Shown piece by piece: positions 6,263 through 13,292 of a stretch of 14,110 bases of DNA; within the stretch, counting starts at the first letter, position 1; each line of letters begins with the position of its first letter. The stretch lies in NCBI GenBank assembly GCA_937959315.1, contig CALGRC010000051.1, positions 1-14,110 of the forward strand, given 5' to 3'. This DNA comes from an uncultured Clostridia bacterium (GTDB lineage: Bacteria > Bacillota > Clostridia > UMGS1810). A program made the translations under genes and the position numbers. The notes under the pieces are model-generated. The model did not search any database, was not told where the DNA came from, and was given only the letters and a program-made list of their open reading frames with translations.

Positions 6263-6291
6263 TTGCATAACCAGTGAATTTGGGATATAAT
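6263..6291 (+). promoter_or_regulatory. Possible upstream promoter (P1) for adhE
   Basis: TTGCAT (6263-6268) and a perfect TATAAT (6286-6291) are 17 bases apart. A transcript from here would carry a leader of about 175 nt that includes the whole 6378-6428 inverted repeat as an RNA hairpin. No gene other than adhE follows it. Confidence 0.5.
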
Positions 6292-6349
6292 AAAACATAT
6301 CTTACACAGACATCATTTCATACAAAAAGGATTCCAAGCTACAGCAAAT

Positions 6350-6364
6350 CTTTGTGCAACAAAG
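6350..6364 (+). repeat. Short inverted repeat upstream of the adhE operator
   Basis: CTTTGT (6350-6355) and ACAAAG (6359-6364) are exact inverted copies around GCA. The TTGTGCAACAA core has the TTGTnnnnACAA look of redox-regulator half-sites but is shorter than a full Rex box. Confidence 0.35.
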
Positions 6365-6377
6365 CAGGGGAACGGCA

Positions 6378-6406
6378 TTGACATTTATTTAACAATGTAG
6401 TATACT
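6378..6406 (+). promoter_or_regulatory. Main adhE promoter (P2)
   Basis: A perfect -35 TTGACA (6378-6383) and -10 TATACT (6401-6406) are 17 bases apart. The start point would be near 6413, about 60 bases before the ATG. The -35 is the first six bases of the upstream operator arm, so a bound repressor would block polymerase directly. Confidence 0.85.
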
Positions 6407-6428
6407 AAGTTTGTTAAATAAATGTCAA
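6378..6428 (+). promoter_or_regulatory. Double Rex-like operator: perfect 18-bp inverted repeat around the adhE -10 box
   Basis: TTGACATTTATTTAACAA (6378-6395) and TTGTTAAATAAATGTCAA (6411-6428) are exact inverted copies separated by 15 bases. Each arm also resembles a Rex box (TTGTTAAnnnnTTAACAA in clostridia), with one perfect TTAACAA half and one variant TTGACAT half. Rex is the NADH-sensing repressor that controls adhE in many Firmicutes. One box covers the -35, the other the start site. Rex as the binding protein is inferred; no rex gene is in the window. Confidence 0.7.
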
Positions 6429-6473
6429 TATAAAACCCGCGAAACCAACGATTACGAATGGGAGGACTGGAGT

Positions 6474-9083
6474 ATGGCAAAAAAAGTGGAAGTGCCGGCC
6501 GTAATTGACAATGTGGATGCACTCGTTGCAAAAATGAATGTCATGCGCGAAGCACAGCGCAAATTTGCAGAATTTACGCAGGAGCAGGTGGATAAAATCT
6601 TCTACGAGGCAGCCATGGCCGCCAACAAGCAGCGGATCCCGCTGGCCAAAATGGCGGTGGAGGAAACTGGTATGGGCTGCATGGAGGACAAGGTTATCAA
6701 AAACCACTATGCCGCCGAATACATTTACAATGCGTACAAGCACACCAAAACCTGCGGCGTCATTGAAGAGGACACCGCCTACGGCATCAAAAAAATTGCC
6801 GAGCCCATTGGTTTGATTGCCGCAGTTATTCCAACCACAAACCCAACATCTACGGCAATATTTAAAACCCTAATTGCTTTGAAAACCAGAAATGCAATTA
6901 TCATCAGCCCCCACCCCCGCGCCAAGAGCTGCACCATTGAAGCGGCAAAAATCGTCTTGGACGCGGCGGTCAAAGCCGGTGCTCCAAAGGATATCATCGG
7001 ATGGATTGATGTGCCGTCGCTCGAGCTCACCAACGAGGTGATGAAAAGTTCGGATATCATTTTGGCTACCGGCGGCCCCGGCATGGTCAAGGCGGCCTAT
7101 TCGTCCGGCAAACCGGCCATTGGCGTCGGCCCGGGCAATACGCCGGTTATCATCGACGAAACGGCTGATATCAAAATGGCGGTAAGCTCTATCATTCACT
7201 CCAAAACCTTTGACAACGGTATGATTTGCGCATCCGAACAATCGGTTACCGTGCTGGAGAGCATCTACGACGAGGTCAAAAAGGAATTTGCCGCACGCGG
7301 CTGTTATTTCCTAAAAGGCAGCGAGCTGGACAAGGTACGGAAAACCGTAATTATCAACGGCGCGGTCAATGCCAAAATTGTCGGGCAGACAGCATACAAA
7401 ATTGCAGAAATCGCAGGCGTAAAGGTGCCTGAAACCACCAAAATTTTAATTGGCGAGGTAGAATCGGTAGACATCTCTGAAGAATTTGCACACGAAAAGC
7501 TTTCCCCAGTCCTCGCTATGTACAAAGCCAAAGATTTTGACAAAGCCATTGCCAAGGCAGAACGCCTGGTGGCAGACGGCGGCTATGGGCACACCGCGGC
7601 GCTGTATATCCATCCGGCACAATCGGAAAAAATTGCGCGCCACGCACATGCAATGAAAACCTGCCGCATTTTAATCAACACCCCGTCCTCGCACGGCGGC
7701 ATCGGCGATTTGTACAACTTCAAAATGGCGCCTTCCCTTACGCTGGGCTGCGGCTCCTGGGGCGGCAACTCGGTGTCTGAGAACGTTGGCGTCAAGCACC
7801 TGCTCAATATCAAAACGGTTGCCGAGAGGAGAGAAAACATGCTGTGGTTCCGCGCGCCTGAAAAGGTCTACTTCAAAAAAGGCTGCATGCCGGTCGCCCT
7901 GGATGAGCTCGGCACCGTCATGGGCAAGAAAAAAGCATTTATCGTCACCGATACCTTCCTGTATCAGAACGGTTATGTCAAACCAATTGAAGAAAAGCTC
8001 AATTCCATGGGCATTATGCACACCTGCTTTTACGACGTTGCGCCTGACCCGACGCTGGGCTGCGCACTGGAAGGCGCCAAGCAGATGACACAGTTTGGCC
8101 CGGATGTTATCATTGCGCTGGGCGGCGGCTCTGCCATGGATGCGGCCAAAATCATGTGGGTGCTCTATGAACATCCGGATGTCAATTTCATGGATATGGC
8201 AATGGACTTCATTGATATCCGCAAGCGCGTCTATACCTTCCCGAAAATGGGTGAAAAGGCATATTTCGTTGCCATCCCGACCTCGTCCGGTACCGGCTCG
8301 GAGGTCACGCCGTTTGCCATCATCACTGACGAAAAGACCGGCACCAAATACCCGCTGGCCGACTACCAGCTGATGCCCAACATGGCAATCGTTGACGTAG
8401 ACAATATGATGAGCCAGCCCAAAGGGCTGACCAGCGCTTCGGGTATCGACGTTATGACCCACGCGCTGGAAGCCTATGTATCGGTGATGGCAACCGACTA
8501 CACCGACGGACTGGCGCTCAAGGCCATGAAAAATGTCATGACCTATCTGCCAAGCGCTTATGAAAACGGCGCCAACGACCCAATCGCCCGTGAAAAAATG
8601 GCGGACGCCGCCTGCATGGCCGGTATGGCGTTTGCAAACGCCTTCCTGGGCCTCAACCACTCGATGGCGCACAAGCTGGGCGCATACCACCACCTGCCGC
8701 ACGGCGTGGCAAACGCGTTGCTGCTGACGACCGTTATGCGCTATAACGCCGAGGATGTCCCCACCAAAATGGGAACCTTTTCACAGTACCAATACCCGCA
8801 CGCGCTGGAGCGGTACGCAGAAGCAGCCCGGTTCTGCGGCATTGTGGGCAAGGACGACAGGGATACCTTTGAAAAATTCATCAAAGCCTTAGAGGATCTC
8901 ATTGCAAAAATTGGTATCAAAAAGACCATTGCTGAATACAACATCAGCGAAAAGGCATTCATGGATACCCTCGACGAGATGTGCGAGAACGCTTTTAACG
9001 ACCAATGCACCGGCGCAAACCCGCGTTACCCGCTGATTAAGGAAATCAAGGAATTGTACCTGAAATGCTACTACGGTAAATAA
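6474..9083 (+). CDS. adhE: Bifunctional acetaldehyde-CoA / alcohol dehydrogenase AdhE
   Basis: The start is ATG 6474 behind GGAGG (6461-6465), giving 869 residues, the normal AdhE length; the frame extends further upstream but that part lies before the main transcription start. The N-terminal aldehyde dehydrogenase domain (about 1-440) has catalytic Cys252 in 'DNGMICASEQ' and converts acetyl-CoA to acetaldehyde with NADH. A linker leads to the iron-type alcohol dehydrogenase domain (about 450-869), with nucleotide-binding 'GGGSAMDAAK' and metal ligands Asp659, His663, His729 and His743. All four are offset by 6 from the E. coli AdhE ligands. It reduces acetaldehyde to ethanol, regenerating NAD+ in fermentation, and such proteins usually form spirosomes in the cytoplasm. 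No key residue is missing. Control by a Rex-like operator is indicated upstream. The kinase gene follows after 29 bases without a terminator. Confidence 0.97.
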   Translation: MAKKVEVPAVIDNVDALVAKMNVMREAQRKFAEFTQEQVDKIFYEAAMAANKQRIPLAKMAVEETGMGCMEDKVIKNHYAAEYIYNAYKHTKTCGVIEEDTAYGIKKIAEPIGLIAAVIPTTNPTSTAIFKTLIALKTRNAIIISPHPRAKSCTIEAAKIVLDAAVKAGAPKDIIGWIDVPSLELTNEVMKSSDIILATGGPGMVKAAYSSGKPAIGVGPGNTPVIIDETADIKMAVSSIIHSKTFDNGMICASEQSVTVLESIYDEVKKEFAARGCYFLKGSELDKVRKTVIINGAVNAKIVGQTAYKIAEIAGVKVPETTKILIGEVESVDISEEFAHEKLSPVLAMYKAKDFDKAIAKAERLVADGGYGHTAALYIHPAQSEKIARHAHAMKTCRILINTPSSHGGIGDLYNFKMAPSLTLGCGSWGGNSVSENVGVKHLLNIKTVAERRENMLWFRAPEKVYFKKGCMPVALDELGTVMGKKKAFIVTDTFLYQNGYVKPIEEKLNSMGIMHTCFYDVAPDPTLGCALEGAKQMTQFGPDVIIALGGGSAMDAAKIMWVLYEHPDVNFMDMAMDFIDIRKRVYTFPKMGEKAYFVAIPTSSGTGSEVTPFAIITDEKTGTKYPLADYQLMPNMAIVDVDNMMSQPKGLTSASGIDVMTHALEAYVSVMATDYTDGLALKAMKNVMTYLPSAYENGANDPIAREKMADAACMAGMAFANAFLGLNHSMAHKLGAYHHLPHGVANALLLTTVMRYNAEDVPTKMGTFSQYQYPHALERYAEAARFCGIVGKDDRDTFEKFIKALEDLIAKIGIKKTIAEYNISEKAFMDTLDEMCENAFNDQCTGANPRYPLIKEIKELYLKCYYGK

Positions 9084-9112
9084 TCCGTGTATATCATAAA
9101 GGAGGAATTTCC

Positions 9113-9868
9113 ATGGACTTGAAAAATGGCAAAACCATTGCGGTGCGGCCGCACAAAACGGTATACCACTGCGGCGATTCGGTTATCAAGGTGTTTAACG
9201 AAACCCATCCCAAGGCGGATGTGTTCAATGAAGCGTTAAATCAGGCACGTGTGGAGGAAACTGGGTTAAACATCCCCAAAGTATTGCAGGTGGGACAGGT
9301 AGACGGCAAGTGGGCGCTGGAAATGGAATATATCGAAGGCGATACACTGGCCAGCCTAATGAAACAGCATCCGGAAAAAACAGACGAATACTTGGAATTA
9401 TTTGTGGATATCCAGTTGGAAATCCATTCAAAAAAGGCGCCGCTGCTGACCAAGCTCAAAGACAAGCTTGTCCGCCAGATTGACAGCCTTTCGGGCGAAC
9501 TGGACGCCACTGCGCGCTATGAGCTGCACACCCGGTTGGACGGTATGCCCAAGCATACCAAGGTATGCCACGGCGACTTTAACCCAACCAATGTGGTAAT
9601 TGGCAAAAACGGGACGTACATTCTGGACTGGTCGCATGCTACCCAGGGCAATGCCAGTGCGGATGCGGCCATGACCTATCTGCTGTTTGCGCTGGAATCG
9701 GAAACCATAGCCGATAAATATCTGACGCTCTTTTGCCAGAAGAGCGATACTGCAAAGCAATATGTGCAGCAGTGGCTGCCCATTGTTGCTGCGGCACAGA
9801 TGACCAAGAAAAAGGATTCTGAAAAGGAATTGCTGACTAAATGGATCAACGTCATTGAATATCAATAA
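9113..9868 (+). CDS. Aminoglycoside phosphotransferase (APH)-fold small-molecule kinase
   Basis: A 251-residue protein with an excellent ribosome site (AAAGGAGGAATTTCC). Kinase landmarks are Lys26 in 'SVIKVF' (ATP-binding), 'MEYIEGDTL' as hinge, the catalytic loop 'HGDFNPTNVV' with Asp155 and Asn160, and 'ILDWSHA' with metal-binding Asp172. This is the APH/choline-kinase layout, on the short side. The family includes antibiotic kinases but also choline, homoserine and sugar kinases and many housekeeping proteins, so antibiotic resistance should not be assumed. It lies 29 bases after adhE with no terminator between and is closed by a strong terminator, so it is probably co-transcribed and under the same redox control. 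Substrate unknown. Confidence 0.85.
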   Translation: MDLKNGKTIAVRPHKTVYHCGDSVIKVFNETHPKADVFNEALNQARVEETGLNIPKVLQVGQVDGKWALEMEYIEGDTLASLMKQHPEKTDEYLELFVDIQLEIHSKKAPLLTKLKDKLVRQIDSLSGELDATARYELHTRLDGMPKHTKVCHGDFNPTNVVIGKNGTYILDWSHATQGNASADAAMTYLLFALESETIADKYLTLFCQKSDTAKQYVQQWLPIVAAAQMTKKKDSEKELLTKWINVIEYQ

Positions 9869-9880
9869 GCTGTATCCCAT

Positions 9881-9912
9881 AAAAAAAACCGGGCTGCTTG
9901 CCCGGTTTTTTT
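9881..9912. terminator. Bidirectional terminator between the APH-fold kinase gene and the secreted protein gene
   Basis: CCGGGC (9889-9894) and GCCCGG (9900-9905) form the stem, with eight A before and seven T after. It ends the adhE-kinase transcript rightward and the 9911-10408 gene leftward; its T-run overlaps that gene's stop codon by two bases. Confidence 0.92.
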
Positions 9913-10408
9913 ATGCCTCTGGAGATGCGGCATCCTCTCCATCGGGCGGCACAGGGAAGTCAGGCGGCATGTTTCCCGGGCCGCCGGGACCGCCCGGGCC
10001 TCTTCCGCCCGGTTCACCGCTTAAAATGTTATCCGCTTCTTCCTGCGTCAGCTCCCCGCTGGCAACCTTTTCTTCCAGCTCTGCCTCCCTGGCAGCCTGC
10101 ATTTCTTCGCGCTTCTGCTCCATTTCCGCCTGGCGGGCTTCCAGCTCTGCCATCTGTTCATCAGCCTCTTCCTGCGTCAGCTCCCCGCTGGCAACCCTTT
10201 CTTCCAGCTCTGCCTCGAAATCCTCAAACGGCATCGGCCCCTTGCCCATACCGGGGCCGCCCTGCTCCGGCTGCTCCAATTCAAATTCCGCCCCGCATTC
10301 CGGGCAGGTTACCGTTGGTTTTTGAAATCCCCCCGCCAATGCGGTGGCCCCAACAGCGCTGACAATGATACCCGCAGTCACTAGTCCTGCTATCCACTGT
10401 TTTTTCAC
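9911..10408 (-). CDS. Secreted or membrane-anchored acidic protein with internal repeats
   Basis: The start is set at GTG 10408, 8 bases after GGAGG; a TTG at 10414 in frame is only 2 bases from that site. The 165-residue product begins MKKQWIAGLVTAG, a short basic N-terminus and one hydrophobic helix to about residue 25, read as a signal peptide or anchor. A CPECGAEF knuckle follows, then a Glu/Ala-rich helical region containing two near-identical units 'SGELTQEEAD', and a Gly/Pro-rich tail (GGPGGPGN, PPDFPVPPDG). The repeats resemble short 'xGxLTxEEAD' helical units seen in several clostridial exported proteins. No function is recognised. It is convergent with the kinase gene and divergent from the small gene at 10625. 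Confidence 0.7.
   Translation of the reverse strand: MKKQWIAGLVTAGIIVSAVGATALAGGFQKPTVTCPECGAEFELEQPEQGGPGMGKGPMPFEDFEAELEERVASGELTQEEADEQMAELEARQAEMEQKREEMQAAREAELEEKVASGELTQEEADNILSGEPGGRGPGGPGGPGNMPPDFPVPPDGEDAASPEA
10038..10216 (-). repeat. Two 50-bp direct repeats within the secreted protein gene
   Basis: 10038-10087 and 10167-10216 match at 49 of 50 positions; the only difference is a T/C at the middle. They encode the repeated unit with 'LEE(K/R)VASGELTQEEAD'. The near-identity at DNA level points to a recent internal duplication or gene conversion. Confidence 0.9.
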
Positions 10409-10624
10409 AAACAAAACCTCCCTTTCTATTATTCAATTCTATCCTACAGCAGGGCAAATCTGCGAAAACCAACCCTCCTTTCTGTTTGGGATTCCCCGCT
10501 TTCCTATACCATACCCTGCCGCCGTGAAAATAGTGTGACAACCGCATGAAAATGCAAAAAGATACAGCGGAAATTTGTATGAACAGCGCTATTTTGCACA
10601 CACTAGCATATGAGGTGATGAAAC
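10409..10624. other. Divergent intergenic region
   Basis: This 216-base stretch should hold the promoters of both flanking genes, but no pair of boxes with good spacing stands out. A GCAT-GAAA-ATGC inverted repeat is near 10533-10544. On the minus strand an unused AAAGGAGGG site lies near 10470 with no ORF worth naming behind it. Confidence 0.4.
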
Positions 10625-10795
10625 ATGGCAGATATTAAGAAATTTTCCAGTGAAATGCAGCAATATTTTGACAAGCTGCCCAAGCTGGTACAGGAATCCA
10701 TCATGCAGAGCGGCATGGAAATTGCAAGTATGGAGGATTTGCAAAACTGTGAAAAAATGATACAAAATGCCGGCGGAGACTGCAACTGCCAATAG
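10625..10795 (+). CDS. 56-residue Cys-rich small protein
   Basis: The ATG at 10625 follows the ribosome site GAGGTGATG. The product starts MADIKKFSSEMQQYFDKLPK, continues with an acidic helical middle (VQESIMQSGMEIASMEDL) and ends with three Cys in NCEKMIQNAGGDCNCQ. It has normal chromosomal codon use and is followed 12 bases later by a strong terminator, so it is a real single-gene unit. The 'FDKLPKLVQESIMQSG' type of sequence looks like small conserved clostridial proteins, but no function is known to me. The C-terminal CNC could bind a metal or form disulfides. Confidence 0.75.
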   Translation: MADIKKFSSEMQQYFDKLPKLVQESIMQSGMEIASMEDLQNCEKMIQNAGGDCNCQ

Positions 10796-10806
10796 CACCG
10801 GCTCAA

Positions 10807-10846
10807 ATAAAAAAGCTGTACGCCTTTTGGCGTACAGCTTTTTTAT
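10807..10846. terminator. Bidirectional terminator between the small protein gene and clpC
   Basis: GCTGTACGCC (10815-10824) and GGCGTACAGC (10829-10838) form a perfect 10-bp stem with a TTTT loop, A-run before and T-run after. It ends the rightward small gene and the leftward mcsB-clpC transcript (clpC stop at 10849), so clpC is the last gene of its operon. Confidence 0.95.
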
Positions 10847-10848
10847 TC

Positions 10849-13287
10849 TTATGCCGCCTTGACAACCACTTTTCCGTCTTCTGCATCCACCACAGCAGGT
10901 TTGCCTTTTTCCAACTCGCCCGACAGCAGCGCATCAGAGAGCAAATCCTCTACCTTGGACTGGATGGCCCGGCGCAGCGGCCGTGCACCGTACACCGGGT
11001 CGTACCCTTCGGCCGCCAGCAGCTTGACCAGCGCATCGGTAAAAGTGACGCTCACTTCCAATGCAGACAGCCGCTTTTGCAGGTTCTTCAGCATCATCCG
11101 GGTGATGGTTTCAATGTTTTCCTCACTCAGCTTATGGAAAACGATAATTTCATCAATCCGGTTGAGCAGTTCCGGGCGGAACTCCTTTTTGAGCTCTCCC
11201 AGCACCGATTCCTTGATTTTTTCATAATCGGCAGCCTCTGTTTCGCCGCCTCCAAAGCCCAGTGTACGCGATTTTTCAGTAATCAGCCGCGCACCGATAT
11301 TGGAAGTCATGATAATAACGGTGTTTTTGAAATCCACCGTCCGCCCCTGTGCGTCAGTAAGAATCCCATCCTCCAAAATTTGCAGCAGGATATTAAACAC
11401 ATCCGGATGGGCCTTTTCAATTTCGTCAAACAGCACCACCGAATAGGGTTTGCGCCGCACCTTTTCGGTTAGCTGCCCGCCCTCGTCATAGCCGACAAAC
11501 CCCGGAGGGGAACCAACCAGACGAGAGACATTGTGCTTGTCCATATACTCGCTCATGTCCACACGGATGATGGCGTTTTCATCTCCAAAAATCGCCTCTG
11601 CCAGCGCTTTGCACAGCTCTGTTTTACCGACACCGGTAGGCCCTAAGAAAATAAAGGAGCCTGTCGGCCGCTTGGGGTCTTTCAGCCCCACCCGGCCCCG
11701 CCGGATGGCGCGCGCGACGGCAGATACCGCTTCGTCCTGCCCCACCACGCGCTGATGCAGAATCTGCTCCATATTGCGCAGACGCTCCTGTTCTTCCTTG
11801 GCCAGCTTGCGGACCGGAATGCCTGTCCAACTGGTAATCACATCACAGATGTCATCTTCGGTCACCACCAGTTCTTCTTTGGTATTGCTGCTCTGCCACC
11901 CGGCCTTTTTATCGTCCAGCTCTTTTTTGAGCGCTTCTTCATCATCCCGCAGTTTGGCCGCCTTTTCAAAATCCTGGGCGGCAATGGCGCCCTGCTTTTC
12001 TTTCCCCACACCGGCGATCTTAGCTTCCAATTCCTTGATTTCCGGCGGGGCGGTAAACGCTTTCATCCGGATTTTAGACGCCGCCTCATCAATAAGGTCA
12101 ATGGCTTTATCGGGCAAAAACCGGTCGGTAATATACCGTGCCGACAGCTTTGCCGCACTTTCCAGCGCCTCATCCGGGATGGTCACCTTATGGTGCGCTT
12201 CATATTTGGAGCGGATCCCCTTTAAGATTTCAATGGTCTGTTCCACTGTAGGCTCGCCTACTATAATGGGCTGGAACCGGCGCTCCAGCGCGGCGTCCTT
12301 TTCAATGTTTTTGCGGTATTCGTCCAGCGTGGTCGCGCCAATCACCTGCAATTCCCCGCGCGCCAGCAGCGGCTTTAGAATATTGGCCGCGTCCATCGCG
12401 CCTTCGGCAGCGCCGGCGCCTACCAGCGTGTGTACCTCGTCGATAAACAGGATGATATTGGCATCCTTTTTGGCTTCGTCCAACGCCTTTTTGATACGCT
12501 CTTCAAACTCACCGCGGTATTTGGTACCCGCAATCATGGACGACAAATCCAGCGAAAACACCCGCTTATCCTTGAGTGTTTCCGGCACGCTTCCCTCCAC
12601 AATTTTCTGTGCCAGCCCTTCGGCAATGGCCGTTTTCCCCACACCCGGCTCGCCAATCAAACACGGGTTGTTTTTGGTACGGCGGGACAAAATTTGGATC
12701 ACCCGCTCAATTTCCTTATCCCGGCCAATGATGGGGTCAAATTTCCCCTCTTTCGCCATGGCATTCAAATCGGTGCCAAACTGTTCCAAATCCTTAGCAG
12801 AACCTTTGTGCTGCCCGCCGGGGGCTTGATGGCTCTCCTGCCCGCCCATCCCGGCAAACATCCCGTTGACCAGCGTATTGGCGTCCACGCCCAGCTCCTG
12901 CAAAATACGAACCGCCATGCTGCTGCCTTCCCGCAAAATAGCCAGCAAGATATGTTCGGGCGCAATATACGCCGCACCCATCCGCCGCGCTTCTGCATAG
13001 CTCAATTCCAATACATTTTTGGTACGCGGCGTCAGCGGCAAAACCTCACCGGATGTTCCCGCCGATTCGATACTGACATCCGGCGATGAATACCGTTTGA
13101 TAAGCTCGCATACCGCATCATATTCCACACCCTGCGCAGCCAGTGCGCGCGCCGCGCCCGATGTACCTTCGCGGACAATCCCCGCCAACAGGTGTTCGGT
13201 CCCAACAAACCGGTATCCCAATTCGCTTGCCGCTGCATGGGCCAACCGCAGCGCCTGCCGCGATTCCTGTGTAAATCTGCTGTCCAT
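10849..13287 (-). CDS. clpC: ClpC-type AAA+ unfoldase, ATP-binding subunit of Clp protease
   Basis: The start is ATG 13287, 10 bases from AGGAGG; the frame also has a TTG at 13296 just 1 base from that site. The 812-residue length is normal for ClpC. The Clp_N double repeat (about 1-140) binds adaptors and substrates. NBD1 has Walker A GEPGVGKT (212-219) and Walker B ILFIDE (279-284). The UVR-type middle domain near 435-465 (AAQDFEKAAKLRDDEEAL) separates ClpC from ClpA/ClpB. NBD2 has GPTGVGKT (549-556) and VLFDEIEKAH. The 'TLGFGG' loop near 676 fits the ClpP-docking tripeptide. It unfolds proteins, including arginine-phosphorylated ones marked by McsB, and feeds them to ClpP in the cytoplasm. 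It starts 5 bases after mcsB ends, with the ribosome site inside mcsB, so the two are translationally coupled. No clpP is in the window. Confidence 0.97.
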   Translation of the reverse strand: MDSRFTQESRQALRLAHAAASELGYRFVGTEHLLAGIVREGTSGAARALAAQGVEYDAVCELIKRYSSPDVSIESAGTSGEVLPLTPRTKNVLELSYAEARRMGAAYIAPEHILLAILREGSSMAVRILQELGVDANTLVNGMFAGMGGQESHQAPGGQHKGSAKDLEQFGTDLNAMAKEGKFDPIIGRDKEIERVIQILSRRTKNNPCLIGEPGVGKTAIAEGLAQKIVEGSVPETLKDKRVFSLDLSSMIAGTKYRGEFEERIKKALDEAKKDANIILFIDEVHTLVGAGAAEGAMDAANILKPLLARGELQVIGATTLDEYRKNIEKDAALERRFQPIIVGEPTVEQTIEILKGIRSKYEAHHKVTIPDEALESAAKLSARYITDRFLPDKAIDLIDEAASKIRMKAFTAPPEIKELEAKIAGVGKEKQGAIAAQDFEKAAKLRDDEEALKKELDDKKAGWQSSNTKEELVVTEDDICDVITSWTGIPVRKLAKEEQERLRNMEQILHQRVVGQDEAVSAVARAIRRGRVGLKDPKRPTGSFIFLGPTGVGKTELCKALAEAIFGDENAIIRVDMSEYMDKHNVSRLVGSPPGFVGYDEGGQLTEKVRRKPYSVVLFDEIEKAHPDVFNILLQILEDGILTDAQGRTVDFKNTVIIMTSNIGARLITEKSRTLGFGGGETEAADYEKIKESVLGELKKEFRPELLNRIDEIIVFHKLSEENIETITRMMLKNLQKRLSALEVSVTFTDALVKLLAAEGYDPVYGARPLRRAIQSKVEDLLSDALLSGELEKGKPAVVDAEDGKVVVKAA

Positions 13288-13292
13288 AATGA

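Noticed and set aside
6411..6473. Upstream extension of the adhE frame to a TTG at 6411
   Set aside because: It starts at the edge of the downstream operator arm, before the likely transcription start near 6413, and lacks a ribosome site. ATG 6474 has GGAGG and gives the normal AdhE N-terminus.
7671..8702. Long 343-codon leftward ORF inside adhE
   Set aside because: It is an antisense shadow of a high-GC3 gene, rich in His/Arg/Val, with no family motif and no ribosome site.
9113..9868. Antibiotic resistance gene (aminoglycoside phosphotransferase proper)
   Set aside because: Only the general kinase-fold motifs match; the context is chromosomal and metabolic, so resistance is not supported.
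11774..12829. Long rightward Ser-rich ORF opposite clpC
   Set aside because: It is fully antisense to conserved ClpC coding sequence, and its Ser/Ala-rich composition is what the reverse frame of such a gene gives.
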